A stretch of DNA of 63,617 nt, from contig NTJS01000006.1 in the NCBI GenBank assembly GCA_002457155.1, positions 1-63,617 of the forward strand, given 5' to 3'. Position numbers and translations under genes: made by a program. This document shows, piece by piece, positions 1 through 8,444 of the stretch. Position 1 is the first letter of the stretch. Every line of letters begins with the position of its first letter. Origin of the DNA: Marine Group II euryarchaeote MED-G35. GTDB taxonomy: Archaea > Thermoplasmatota > Poseidoniia > Poseidoniales > Thalassarchaeaceae. The notes beneath the pieces are model-generated. The model ran no database searches. It saw only the letters and a list, made by a program, of their open reading frames with translations, and was not told the origin of the DNA.

Positions 1-444
1 CATCAGGTCAACAATTTCATCCTCTTCCTTTACTCTGAATGGGACTTCTACAACCACTGTCTTTGCGCCCGCTCTCTCCGTCACGAAGTCGACTGCATTC
101 CAACATGCCTGGTAGCTGTGGTTGGTGACTAGTATCTCATCACCAGGATTTAGGACAAGGCTTCTGAGTACCGTGTTCACTCCTTCTGTGGTATTCTTCA
201 CGAATGCCATCCCCTCTGGATCCGCATTCATGAATTCTGCAAGTTTATTTATCGAGGAATTAATCATAGGGATGTAATCCCTTTCAAAGAACCTGACCGG
301 GTCACTCTCGATGGTTTCCCTAAGCCTACTTTGTTCTTCAAGAACTGCAATGGGCGTTGCTCCGAAGGAGCCATGATTCAGAAAACAGGTTTCTTTGGAG
401 AGCATCCAGTGCTCAGCCAAATCACTTCTCGGGGGCCTGTTCAC
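1..444 (-). CDS. class V aminotransferase, isopenicillin N epimerase-like (N-terminal part only)
   Basis: About 148 N-terminal residues are present; the rest lies beyond the left window edge. The segment FLNHGSFGATP near residue 20, followed by an EEQSRLRE...DPVRFFERD helix and a NTTEGVNTVLRSL...GDEILVTNHSYQ block, matches the PLP-dependent class V aminotransferases of the isopenicillin N epimerase / cysteine desulfurase type. The PLP lysine is not in the window, so the substrate cannot be judged. The likely GTG start overlaps the TGA of lipB (GTGA), implying translational coupling as the last visible gene of the lipoate/2-oxoacid dehydrogenase operon. An ATG further in (before LSKETC) is an alternative start. 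A role in sulfur supply for lipoyl synthesis is possible but is only inference from position. Confidence 0.75.
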   Translation of the reverse strand, partial: MNRPPRSDLAEHWMLSKETCFLNHGSFGATPIAVLEEQSRLRETIESDPVRFFERDYIPMINSSINKLAEFMNADPEGMAFVKNTTEGVNTVLRSLVLNPGDEILVTNHSYQACWNAVDFVTERAGAKTVVVEVPFRVKEEDEIVDLM

Positions 445-1127
445 ACCAGCATCTCCGGACTCCAATCTACAGGACTCTTCGGTACCCTGCCAAGATTTTC
501 CTCACAAGTCAGTATCAGGCTCTCCTCAACTCTCTCGAAGTTAATCGGAAGCCCCAGTTCGTCTTTCTGATACCCCAGTTTCGAAAGGCTGGTATGAGTT
601 CCTGCGGGAATGCCACAGCATTCCAAGTCCTGCACTCTGGACCCGGGAGTGTCTATGTTGATTGACATCCCATGGCGACTCACCCAATGGAGGAATGATA
701 GCCCGATTGAGCAAATCTTGTGCCCATCGACCCATGCCCCTTGCATCGCCTCATCTCTGTAGGCGGAAACCCCACATTCGGCAAGGGCCCCAATCGCCCA
801 GTTTTCCAGTCTCCGAATTATGCCTCTGATACTCTGTTCTTCGATTTCCCATTTTACAATCGGATATACGATAAGTTGGCCCGGTCCATGCCAAGTAATC
901 CCCCCACCCCTGTCTGTTAGACAAGTTGGATACCCAGCAACGACGACTTTGTCACGGACTGCCTTGGGACCAATCGTCACTATCTCTGGGTGCTGGACAA
1001 AGATCAAGGTATCATTAATCTCGTTTGCAATCCTCCTTTTCTGTAGATCCTTCATTGCCTCAGCCATTTCTTGATAGTCTACTATTCCGCACCTTAGTAC
1101 GTCGAATCCGCCCATCCGATCCCTCAA
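441..1127 (-). CDS. lipB: lipoyl(octanoyl) transferase LipB
   Basis: LipB transfers octanoate from acyl carrier protein to the lipoyl-domain lysine of 2-oxoacid dehydrogenase E2 proteins; LipA then adds sulfur. The 228-aa product has the family signature RGGGITWHGPGQLIVYP (about residues 73-89), the catalytic lysine in GHKICSIG (K137) and the conserved cysteine in ECCGIPAGTHTSL (C171), with usual family length. It overlaps the end of lpdA by four bases (ATGA) and the next gene by GTGA, so it is embedded in one operon with its substrate E2 and with lipA. Both lipoate assembly steps are therefore encoded beside the complex they modify. Confidence 0.93.
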   Translation of the reverse strand: MRDRMGGFDVLRCGIVDYQEMAEAMKDLQKRRIANEINDTLIFVQHPEIVTIGPKAVRDKVVVAGYPTCLTDRGGGITWHGPGQLIVYPIVKWEIEEQSIRGIIRRLENWAIGALAECGVSAYRDEAMQGAWVDGHKICSIGLSFLHWVSRHGMSINIDTPGSRVQDLECCGIPAGTHTSLSKLGYQKDELGLPINFERVEESLILTCEENLGRVPKSPVDWSPEMLV

Positions 1128-2560
1128 TTGATGTGGATGGCATGCCCTAGGGTCTTGAGCACGCTCTCGTGGAATGCCTCGGCCATTGTCGGATGGGCAT
1201 GCACAGTCCCGGCCACGTCCTCAAGTAACGCTCCCATTTCCAGTGCCAACACGAACTCCGCGTGCAACTCTGCCACGTGGCTGCCTACTGCTTGAACTCC
1301 TAGGATTACGTGATCGGACTCTCTGGCTGTTACTCGGATGAAACCCCCAGTCTTCTCGGCCTCTAGGCTCAATGCTCTGCCATTTGCAGCAAGTGGGAAC
1401 TTGCCCACAATGATATCCTCGCCCCTTTCCTTGGCTTCGTCAGGAGTAAGGCCGACAGACACTATCTCAGGTTCGGTAAAGACGATTGCTGGGATAGCTA
1501 CCTTGTCGAATTCTCGTTTGTGGCCAGCAATAATCTCTGCCACCATCTCTCCCTCTGCACTAGCCTTGTGCGCAAGCATCGGCTCTCCCGCGACGTCCCC
1601 AATTGCGAATACTCCCGGAACCGATGTTCTGCATTTCCTATCGGTTCTGATGAATCGTCCCGAACCATCCATCCTAACTCCAGTGTTTTCCAGCCCCCAT
1701 CCTTTGGTATTGGGCTTCCTACCCACCGTGACCAGAACCTTGTCCACCTTCGCCTTGTGCTCAGTTCCATCTTTCTCAAATGTCAACTCGACCTTTTTCG
1801 ATGCCCCCTTGCCCTTGATTTCGACACCCCTGGCCAGTGAATCGGTATGGACTGAAACCTTGTGCTTCTTCAGCCATAGTTCCAGTGGCCTCCTGATTTC
1901 CTGGTCCATAATCGCCAAGACGCTACTCATTCCCTCTACGACAGTAATCTCGGATCCCAGCTTAGCGAGCGCGCACCCCAATTCGAGGCCAATATACCCC
2001 CCTCCAACAATTGCAACACTCTTCGGCAATGATTCTAGATCCAATGCCCCGGTAGAGGATAGGACAAACTCCTCGTCACATGGCATGAATGGCAAATCTA
2101 TGTGGCTAGAACCAGTAGCGATGATGACGTTCTCTGCTTCTATCTTCACACTGTCGCCACCAGAATCGACGGTACAACTCTTGGGGCCATCGAAACTGGC
2201 CCATCCCTTGATCAAGTCCGCTCCAGCTGCTTTGAGAAGACCCTCTACGCCCTTGTTCAATCTATCAACAATGGAGTCCTTCCAAGATACTAGCTCTCCC
2301 ATGTCAACTTCAGCATCACCTTTGACAAACAGGCCCATGTGACCCTCTTCAGCAGAGTGCTGGCGAAGGGACTCAAACCTCTCTGCAGCGTGGATGATTG
2401 CCTTGCTTGGAATACATCCTCTGATTAGGCAAGTCCCTCCTGCCTTGTCACCCTCCACGACAATCGTGTCAAGCCCCAGTTGTGCTGACCGTATTCCCGC
2501 CACGTATCCTCCCGGTCCAGCTCCAATAACCAAGACCTGGCACTTGCGTGTCTCTGCCAT
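1124..2560 (-). CDS. lpdA: dihydrolipoyl dehydrogenase (E3)
   Basis: FAD/NAD-dependent E3 subunit that reoxidises dihydrolipoyl groups of the 2-oxoacid dehydrogenase complex. The 478-aa protein has the N-terminal FAD-binding GAGPGGYVAG motif (residues 13-22), the redox disulfide in GGTCLIRGCIPSK (C44 and C49; most family members read CLNVGC), a second Rossmann motif VGGGYIGLELG, the AIGDVAGEPMLAHKA FAD segment and the C-terminal HPT..E catalytic pair (H456, E461). It lies 9 bp after E2 and overlaps lipB by 4 bp. All catalytic elements are intact. Confidence 0.95.
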   Translation of the reverse strand: MAETRKCQVLVIGAGPGGYVAGIRSAQLGLDTIVVEGDKAGGTCLIRGCIPSKAIIHAAERFESLRQHSAEEGHMGLFVKGDAEVDMGELVSWKDSIVDRLNKGVEGLLKAAGADLIKGWASFDGPKSCTVDSGGDSVKIEAENVIIATGSSHIDLPFMPCDEEFVLSSTGALDLESLPKSVAIVGGGYIGLELGCALAKLGSEITVVEGMSSVLAIMDQEIRRPLELWLKKHKVSVHTDSLARGVEIKGKGASKKVELTFEKDGTEHKAKVDKVLVTVGRKPNTKGWGLENTGVRMDGSGRFIRTDRKCRTSVPGVFAIGDVAGEPMLAHKASAEGEMVAEIIAGHKREFDKVAIPAIVFTEPEIVSVGLTPDEAKERGEDIIVGKFPLAANGRALSLEAEKTGGFIRVTARESDHVILGVQAVGSHVAELHAEFVLALEMGALLEDVAGTVHAHPTMAEAFHESVLKTLGHAIHIN

Positions 2561-2569
2561 TTGATTCCC

Positions 2570-3838
2570 TCACATGAAAATGAGTGCTGGATTTTCCAGC
2601 ATTCTCTTGAGGTGCTGAATCAGGGAAGCCCCGTCCGCCCCATCGACCACACGATGGTCAAACGCGCTTGAAAGGTTCATAATCCTCCTAACAACTATCT
2701 CCCCATCCCTGACAACAGGCATCTCTCTGGCCTTGTGTACGCCGAGAATAGAGACCTCTGGATGATTGATTATCGGAGTAGCCCCCAAGCCACCCTCGCG
2801 CCCCAGGCTTGTAATTGTGAACGTGGATCCGGTAAGCTCGTCTAGACTGGCACTCCCATCTCTCGCAGATCTGGATACTCTCTGCATTTCTGATGCAGCG
2901 CGCCAGATGTCCATTGCCTCAACATGCTTTACTACGGGGACATACAAGCCACGCTCAGTCTGAGTCGCAATTCCCAGGTTCACTGCTCCCTGCCTGTTAA
3001 CAACGCCACCCTCGTCATCGAAGTGTGCATTGCATTCGGGATGTTCAGGAATAATCTTCGCGAGAGACAGCATGATGAATGGCAGGTATGTCAATTTCGG
3101 TTGCGCCTCATCTTTTGTCGAGTTGAGAACCTGCCTCAAAGACTCTAGCTCAGTAATGTCGACCTCTTCGAAATATGAGAAGTGCGGAATCCTGCTCTTT
3201 GAGAGGCTCATTTGCTCAGAGATCTTTCGCCTCAGTCCTACAACCTTCACTGGTGTGACTTCTGTCCTCTTAACTGAGTAGGCCATAGGCGGGGCGCCCG
3301 AAATTGCTCCACCAGCGGCTATGAATGCATCCAAATCAGCATGTCTGATTCTCCCAGCCGGACCCGACCCTCTAACGGTCGACAGGGCAACGTCATTCTC
3401 TCTTGCACGCTTCCTAACTGCAGGACTCGCCAGGACTCGTCCGGTTTTCGGTTGAGATGGCACCTTGGGAGAAGGGGCCGGAGCGGGAGAAGGGGCCGGA
3501 GCGGGAGAAGGGGCCGGAGCGGGAGAAGGGGCCGGAGCGGTATCCGATGTGTCGTCATCACCGTCGGCCACTTCCTCTTCACTTGCTGATACTTCCCCCC
3601 CAGTGTCAATCTCGAGTAGAGTTGTCCCGACTGCAATCATGTCGCCAACCCCTCCGCTTAGGGAATCGACTACTCCGCTCTTCGGGGATGGAATTGTCAC
3701 GGTTGCCTTGTCAGTCATCACATCGACAATAGGATCGTCCTCGGAGACCGAATCGCCAACCGAGACGTGCCATTGGACTACCTCACCTTCTACTACTCCC
3801 TCTCCGATATCGGGCAACTTGAACATGAAATTCCCCAT
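2570..3838 (-). CDS. bkdB: branched-chain/2-oxoacid dehydrogenase E2, dihydrolipoamide acyltransferase
   Basis: Core acyltransferase of the complex, 422 aa. Residues 1-80 are a lipoyl domain with the modifiable lysine in VMTDKATV (K44). Residues about 100-130 form an Ala-Pro-Ser hinge built from perfect tandem repeats, then a peripheral subunit-binding domain (ASPAVRKRA...GSGPAGRI, about residues 138-172), then the catalytic domain ending in HRVVDGADG with catalytic H395 and D399. It sits 1 bp after E1 beta and 9 bp before E3. E1 similarity suggests branched-chain 2-oxoacids as substrate, but E2 alone does not fix specificity. Confidence 0.93.
   Translation of the reverse strand: MGNFMFKLPDIGEGVVEGEVVQWHVSVGDSVSEDDPIVDVMTDKATVTIPSPKSGVVDSLSGGVGDMIAVGTTLLEIDTGGEVSASEEEVADGDDDTSDTAPAPSPAPAPSPAPAPSPAPAPSPKVPSQPKTGRVLASPAVRKRARENDVALSTVRGSGPAGRIRHADLDAFIAAGGAISGAPPMAYSVKRTEVTPVKVVGLRRKISEQMSLSKSRIPHFSYFEEVDITELESLRQVLNSTKDEAQPKLTYLPFIMLSLAKIIPEHPECNAHFDDEGGVVNRQGAVNLGIATQTERGLYVPVVKHVEAMDIWRAASEMQRVSRSARDGSASLDELTGSTFTITSLGREGGLGATPIINHPEVSILGVHKAREMPVVRDGEIVVRRIMNLSSAFDHRVVDGADGASLIQHLKRMLENPALIFM
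3469..3540. repeat. perfect 4 x 18-bp tandem repeat in the E2 linker
   Basis: Four identical 18-bp units (3469-3486, 3487-3504, 3505-3522, 3523-3540). Read on the minus strand they encode a repeated six-residue Ala/Pro/Ser linker (APAPSP register) between the lipoyl and subunit-binding domains of E2. Zero divergence between units implies recent expansion or ongoing slippage; an 18-bp unit keeps the reading frame. Confidence 0.95.
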
Positions 3839-3839
3839 C

Positions 3840-4850
3840 TTACTCCTCCTGTGTTTTCACTATCGCCGCTGCGATTCTAGATGGTCCGGGCATGTAATCC
3901 CATTCAGTAGTATGGGGGAATGGCGTGTCCCATCCAGTGACCCTCTCGATGGGGGCCTCAAGGTGGTAGAAGCACCTCTCCTGTATCGAAGCCGCCATTT
4001 CCGCACCGAAACCACTGGTCTTAGGGGCCTCATGGACTATCACACACCTCCCCGTCTTCTCGATCGAACTTACGATCGACTCTCTGTCCCAAGGAATCAG
4101 AGTCTGCAGGTCAATTAGATCGCATGATACTCCGCTGTCACTGATTGCTTGCTCACAAACATGGACCATGGCACCCCATGAGATTACCGTGCAATCGCTT
4201 CCTTGTTGTGCAAACCTCGCCTCGCCAAGGGGGATTCTGTATTGGCTCTCGGGAACTTCGGCCTCTGGATGATCAGCCCATGTTGGTACGTTGTGGGGGT
4301 CTCCGTAGAATGGTCCCCGATAACACCTCTTCGGCTCGAAGAAAACGACAGGATCATTGCACTCAATTGCGCTAATCAGTAGACCCTTTGCATTGTAAGG
4401 GGTTGAGCAGTAAACCACCTTTAGCCCGGGCGTATGGGTGAATTGAGACTCTGGGGACTGTGAATGGTGATGCCCGCCCCTAATGCCACCACCTGCTGGG
4501 GTCCTAAGTGTGACAGGAGACCAGAACTCTCCTCCCGACCTGTGCCTTACCTTGGCCATCTCGTTCACAATCTGATCATAAGCCGGGAAGATGTAGTCAG
4601 CAAACTGAATTTCCACTACTGGCCTGAGTCCATTTAATCCCATTCCAAAAGCGGTTGCAGCAATGCCTCCTTCCGAAAGAGGCGAGTCGAAAACACGATG
4701 ATCCCCATGCTTCTCTTGCAACCCATCAGTTGTTCTGAATACCCCTCCAAAGTACCCGACGTCTTCCCCGAAGATGATTACATTAGGATCGCTATCCAGC
4801 ATATTGTCGAGAGCGCTGTTTAGTGATTGAATCATATTCATGTTTGCCAT
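3840..4850 (-). CDS. bkdA2: branched-chain 2-oxoacid dehydrogenase E1 beta
   Basis: Beta subunit of the thiamine-diphosphate E1 decarboxylase (336 aa, normal length). It closely follows the branched-chain type: FGEDVGYFGGVFR near residues 27-39, the DSPLSEGGIAATAFGMGL segment, EIQFADYIFPAYDQIVNE, and the C-terminal transketolase-like part VIDLQTLIPWDRE / HEAPKTSGFGAE. The histidines of HHHSQSPE are the expected active-site region. It lies 2 bp after E1 alpha and 1 bp before E2, so the four proteins are probably made from one transcript. The acetoin/pyruvate alternative is less likely given the E1 alpha match. Confidence 0.93.
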   Translation of the reverse strand: MANMNMIQSLNSALDNMLDSDPNVIIFGEDVGYFGGVFRTTDGLQEKHGDHRVFDSPLSEGGIAATAFGMGLNGLRPVVEIQFADYIFPAYDQIVNEMAKVRHRSGGEFWSPVTLRTPAGGGIRGGHHHSQSPESQFTHTPGLKVVYCSTPYNAKGLLISAIECNDPVVFFEPKRCYRGPFYGDPHNVPTWADHPEAEVPESQYRIPLGEARFAQQGSDCTVISWGAMVHVCEQAISDSGVSCDLIDLQTLIPWDRESIVSSIEKTGRCVIVHEAPKTSGFGAEMAASIQERCFYHLEAPIERVTGWDTPFPHTTEWDYMPGPSRIAAAIVKTQEE

Positions 4851-4852
4851 AT

Positions 4853-6088
4853 TCAGCCTCCCATCATCTCGTCATGCTGTTCTCTCAGGTGCCAAGGCAT
4901 TTCTTCGTACACCTCTGTGAAAATAGTATCCGCAGAGGGATATGGGCCGTTTGCCAGATCTCCGAATTTTACCGCCTCCTTGTAAGCATCAATAACCTCT
5001 GAATCGATCCTTTCCTCCAGTTCTTTGTGCCGCTCCTCACTCCACTCTCCCAATTTTATCAGGTGTCCTTTCAGCCTATCCACAGGATCGCCACCAGGCC
5101 ACTTCGTATGCTCTTCCTTGGGCCTATATCTGCTTGGATCGTCACTGCTGCTGTGTGCTCCCGTTCTGTAAGTTAGAACCTCGATGTGAGTGGCCCCAGA
5201 ACCTGCAGCAGCTCTCTCTCGTGCCCACTTGGTTACTGAATATAGCGCTAGGAAATCGTTTCCGTCTACCCTAATGGAAGCAAGCCCGAAGGGGATGCCC
5301 CTCGACGCGAAATCCCCCATTCCGGAAGCGAAGTTGGAATGAGTCGAAATTGCCCATTGGTTGTTAACCACATTCAGAATTACAGGGGCCTTGAACACAC
5401 TTGCGAAGTTTAACGCATAGTGATAATCCCCCTCAGCGCTCGCCCCATCCCCAATCCAGGTAATCGTCACCTCATCCAGTCCCTTGTACCTTGATGCCAA
5501 CCCCACTCCTACGGCCTGGCTGAACTGTGTTCCAACAGGGCTGGAAATAGAAATGAACCTCCCCTCACGATATGAATAGTGTACTGGCATCTGCCTGCCC
5601 TTGATGTTGTCTTCTACGTTTCCAATGCAGTGGCAGATCATACTAACCATCCCCCTGCCTCTGACAAATTGAGCTCCCGGCTGCCTGTAAGTTGGAAAAA
5701 TCCAGTCTTGCTCCTCCAAAGCCATTGTTTGGGCGATAGCAACTGCCTCCTCCCCCAATGAACGCATGTAGAATGACAGTAGGCCAGTCCTCTGCATTTT
5801 CATCATCCTATCGTCGAAGATCCTCAATCTGACCATGTGTTCCAAGCCGGTTCGGAGTTGATCTGAGGAGAGCCTTGGGTCCCATTCCCCAGAGGCATTT
5901 CCGTCGTCATCAAGGACCCTGACTAGGCCCTTTGCTAGGTCCACTGTATCTTGGAAATGACATTTCTTGGGATCGGGCATCGGGTAATCCCCAGGTTTCC
6001 ATGGCCAGTTTTCGAAACTCGATTCCTCCCCTGGCCTGAATGGGGCGTCTGGAACGTGGATTTTCCCACTACTGTCCTTAGTGGCCAT
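4853..6088 (-). CDS. bkdA1: branched-chain 2-oxoacid dehydrogenase E1 alpha
   Basis: Alpha subunit carrying the thiamine diphosphate site (411 aa). The ThDP motif runs from WIGDGASAEGDYHYA to VVNNQWAIST, and the segment IRVDGNDFLALYSVTKWARE is typical of the branched-chain family. The loop YRTGAHSSSDDPSRYR corresponds to the loop that is phosphorylated in eukaryotic BCKDH; no kinase is visible here. GRQMPVHY and SSPVGTQFSQAVG are also family features. It follows lipA by 17 bp. The set E1 alpha, E1 beta, E2 and E3 is complete, so a functional complex is expected; substrate preference is inferred from similarity. Confidence 0.93.
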   Translation of the reverse strand: MATKDSSGKIHVPDAPFRPGEESSFENWPWKPGDYPMPDPKKCHFQDTVDLAKGLVRVLDDDGNASGEWDPRLSSDQLRTGLEHMVRLRIFDDRMMKMQRTGLLSFYMRSLGEEAVAIAQTMALEEQDWIFPTYRQPGAQFVRGRGMVSMICHCIGNVEDNIKGRQMPVHYSYREGRFISISSPVGTQFSQAVGVGLASRYKGLDEVTITWIGDGASAEGDYHYALNFASVFKAPVILNVVNNQWAISTHSNFASGMGDFASRGIPFGLASIRVDGNDFLALYSVTKWARERAAAGSGATHIEVLTYRTGAHSSSDDPSRYRPKEEHTKWPGGDPVDRLKGHLIKLGEWSEERHKELEERIDSEVIDAYKEAVKFGDLANGPYPSADTIFTEVYEEMPWHLREQHDEMMGG

Positions 6089-6105
6089 GTTTCACTCCTC
6101 CCTTA

Positions 6106-7173
6106 TCATGAATTATCAACCTCTGCAACAACCAATCTCTTCTGTGACAGGATGCGACTAACCGCAGAACCCGTAGAGTCTCGTGTAACCACCGGCTCAC
6201 CACCCATTGCTTCCTCCCAAAGAAGTCCTGCTCTGTAGCTAGACCTAACCAGAGGTCCGCTAGCCACAGCACTGAAACCAAGATCCCTGGCGAGTCCATC
6301 CCAGTCTGCAAATCTGTCTGGCTCGGGAAACCTGTCTACTGGGAGGTGCCTGAAGCTAGGCTGCAGATACTGCCCTAGCGTAATCATGTCTACTCCAGCC
6401 TCACGAATCATCACCATGGCCTCTTCAATCTCTTCATCCGTTTCTCCAAGTCCGACCATCAGACTAGTCTTCGTAAGCAGTTCTGGTCGGGTTTCCTTTG
6501 CTTTCCTGAGAATTTCTAGAGATTGTCCGAAGGAGGCCCTTCGATCTCTAACTATTTTGTCTAGACGAGGCACGCACTCGACATTATGTGCGAAAACCCT
6601 CAGAGGCAGATCATCAAGCATTTTCTCGAGAGCGTCGAGATTTCCGTCTAGATCGGAACAAAGCAATTCCAATCCAACATCCGGATTCTTGTTGGAAACC
6701 TCTACGATGCATTCTCTGTAGTGACTTGCTCCTCCGTCTTCAAGGTCATCCCTGTTTACAACAGTAATTACTGCATAACTAAGACCCATCTTGAAAACTG
6801 CATCAGCTAACTCTTTAGGCTCTTCTGCATTTAGTTCTGGAGGGGTCTTAACGGTCCCAACCGCGCAGAATCTACAACCTCTAGTGCAAACTTCACCCGC
6901 CACCATGAAGGTCGCAGTACCACGGCTCCAGCAGTCGTGAACGTTCGGGCACCTGGCCTCCTCGCAGACAGTATTCAATCCATGAGCCACCACATTACTC
7001 TTGGTGGCGTTGTACCTCGACTGAGACTGGCCAGTCGGCAGCGACGTCTTGAACCATGATGGAAGCCTCTTCCTCATGTTTTTCCTTTTTTCCAGGGGGC
7101 TATTCGCACTGGTACTGTCACAACCTCCGGACGTCCCTACTTCGGAATCGATGATTGGCAACCGCCTCTCCAT
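6106..7173 (-). CDS. lipA: lipoyl synthase LipA
   Basis: Radical-SAM enzyme that inserts two sulfurs into octanoyl groups on E2. The open frame extends to 7200. In numbering from that longest frame the auxiliary cluster cysteines are C79, C84 and C90 (CEEARCPNVHDC), the SAM-cluster CxxxCxxC is CTRGCRFC (C105, C109, C112), and the C-terminal RSSYRAG carries the serine cluster ligand. I chose ATG 7173 because a TATA-like GGTTAA lies about 30 bp upstream, fitting a leaderless start; ATG 7200 would overlap that element. ATG 7077 (MRKRLPSWFK) is another candidate because the conserved part begins there and a weak AAGGA precedes it. First gene of the dehydrogenase operon. Confidence 0.93.
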   Translation of the reverse strand: MERRLPIIDSEVGTSGGCDSTSANSPLEKRKNMRKRLPSWFKTSLPTGQSQSRYNATKSNVVAHGLNTVCEEARCPNVHDCWSRGTATFMVAGEVCTRGCRFCAVGTVKTPPELNAEEPKELADAVFKMGLSYAVITVVNRDDLEDGGASHYRECIVEVSNKNPDVGLELLCSDLDGNLDALEKMLDDLPLRVFAHNVECVPRLDKIVRDRRASFGQSLEILRKAKETRPELLTKTSLMVGLGETDEEIEEAMVMIREAGVDMITLGQYLQPSFRHLPVDRFPEPDRFADWDGLARDLGFSAVASGPLVRSSYRAGLLWEEAMGGEPVVTRDSTGSAVSRILSQKRLVVAEVDNS

Positions 7174-7197
7174 CGTTATCAGCGGATAGAAGAACGA

Positions 7198-7209
7198 CAT
7201 TAACCGTTC
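7198..7209 (-). promoter_or_regulatory. probable TATA/BRE element of the lipA-bkd operon
   Basis: Read on the minus strand this is GAACGGTTAATG. GGTTAA lies about 30 bp before ATG 7173. The same GAACGGTTAA decamer occurs before aglB (30599-30608), supporting a promoter role. Prediction only. Confidence 0.45.
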
Positions 7210-7269
7210 TCATTGTGAAGTCCCACTTCTCTGAGTAATCGGTAAAGTGTGTGATCCCCTGCGGACAGT

Positions 7270-8028
7270 ATGCGCGGGACGGTATTGGTAACTGGGGGGG
7301 CCAAAAGGATAGGTCGAGAAATTTGTCTGAGACTTTCAGAAGAGGGATTCTCAATCGCCATCCACTACAGAAATTCCGAGCAAGAGGCAAACCAACTAGT
7401 TGGGGATATCGAGTCCAATGGTGGAAAGGCCAAGTCCCTACAATGCGATCTAAATGATTCTGATTCCGTGAGAGTATTAATTCACAAGGCAAACGAATCA
7501 CTTGGCAATGTTGTTGGAATCGTAAACAACGCCTCATTCTTCTCTTTCGACAGGATTGAAAGCCTCTCAGAAGAACTGTGGACAGAACACATGAGAGTAA
7601 ACGCATTCGCCCCGCTTGTCCTAATCTCCGAGTTGTCAAAGTTTGCCCAAGAAGCCTCATGGGTCGTGAACGTTTTGGATTTCAAGATCGAATCCCCAAA
7701 TGCAGATTATCTCTCATATACGAGTTCAAGATTCGCAATGCACGGCTTGACCTCCGCACTTGCAATTGATCTCGCCCCAAGAATCAGGGTTAATTCCGTT
7801 GCACCAGGGCACGTTCTTACCAGTGATGTTCTAGATGCGGATTCACTCAAGGCAGTGCAATCCCAATCCCCACTTGAGTTCGGACCTTCTGCAAATGACG
7901 TGTCCGAAGCAGTACTCTTCTTGGCGAACTCCCCTTCAATCACCGGTCAAACCATCTTCGTTGACTCTGGTGAGCGCTTTAGACAGATGGGTAAAGATCC
8001 GGCATTCGACAAGGAGAGAATAAATTGA
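7270..8028 (+). CDS. SDR oxidoreductase, pteridine reductase (FolM/PTR1)-like
   Basis: A 252-aa short-chain dehydrogenase with an N-terminal NAD(P)-binding motif TGGAKRIG (residues 8-15), NNAS (86-89) and VAPG. The residue usually serine is D137, 13 residues before Y150, an Asp-Tyr arrangement resembling pteridine reductases such as PTR1. The lysine expected four residues after the tyrosine is arginine here (Y150-T-S-S-R154). Its TTGA overlap with the dihydroneopterin aldolase gene supports a role in reduced pterin/folate metabolism, probably dihydrobiopterin- or dihydromonapterin-type reduction. Upstream, GGTAAAGT at 7241-7248 lies about 27 bp before the ATG and is a plausible TATA box for a leaderless transcript, divergent from lipA. 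Confidence 0.8.
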   Translation: MRGTVLVTGGAKRIGREICLRLSEEGFSIAIHYRNSEQEANQLVGDIESNGGKAKSLQCDLNDSDSVRVLIHKANESLGNVVGIVNNASFFSFDRIESLSEELWTEHMRVNAFAPLVLISELSKFAQEASWVVNVLDFKIESPNADYLSYTSSRFAMHGLTSALAIDLAPRIRVNSVAPGHVLTSDVLDADSLKAVQSQSPLEFGPSANDVSEAVLFLANSPSITGQTIFVDSGERFRQMGKDPAFDKERIN

Positions 8029-8444
8029 CAATTACAACCCACCATCTTAGTTCCATAATCGGAAACCTCGAGTCTAATGGATGGACGACATTACGACTCG
8101 AAGACGTAGTACTGGATCTAGACATAGGTGCGCACGATTACGAGAAGGGGGTGAAGCAACCGGTGAGATTCGATATCGAAGTTTTGCTTGAAGGCTCAGA
8201 CTCCCCGATCAATGATCAAATTGGAGACGTTCTAGACTACGAGTATCTGTACCGCTCAATAGAAACAGCCACTTCTAAGAGGAATACTCTAATGGAGACA
8301 ATTGCCTCTTCAATACTGGATTCCATACTACTTCCAGAGGATGTTGTAGCGGGAGTGGTATGCTTGACCAAGACTTCCCCCATGGGCTTTGATGGTAAGT
8401 TTGGCTGCACTCTAGCAAGAGTAAAACCCGAATTTGATAATTAA
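8025..8444 (+). CDS. folB: dihydroneopterin aldolase FolB/FolX family
   Basis: 139-aa member of the dihydroneopterin aldolase/epimerase family. The block LRLEDVVLDLDIGAHDYEKG (residues 23-42) with the following KQPVRFDIEV, the central VLDYEYLYRSIE, METIASSI and the C-terminal CLTKTSPM lysine are family hallmarks. The start is TTG 8025, which overlaps the TGA of the upstream reductase; AAGGAGAG at 8011-8018 is a good ribosome binding site for it. Pairing with a pterin reductase resembles bacterial FolX/FolM pairs, so epimerase activity is an alternative to aldolase. The stop codon ends exactly where the oppositely oriented tRNA begins. Confidence 0.88.
   Translation: MTITTHHLSSIIGNLESNGWTTLRLEDVVLDLDIGAHDYEKGVKQPVRFDIEVLLEGSDSPINDQIGDVLDYEYLYRSIETATSKRNTLMETIASSILDSILLPEDVVAGVVCLTKTSPMGFDGKFGCTLARVKPEFDN

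Noticed and set aside
1338-2342. 334-codon plus-strand frame opposite lpdA
   Set aside because: It is antisense to a well-conserved enzyme gene and its low-complexity Ser/Pro-rich product resembles no family.
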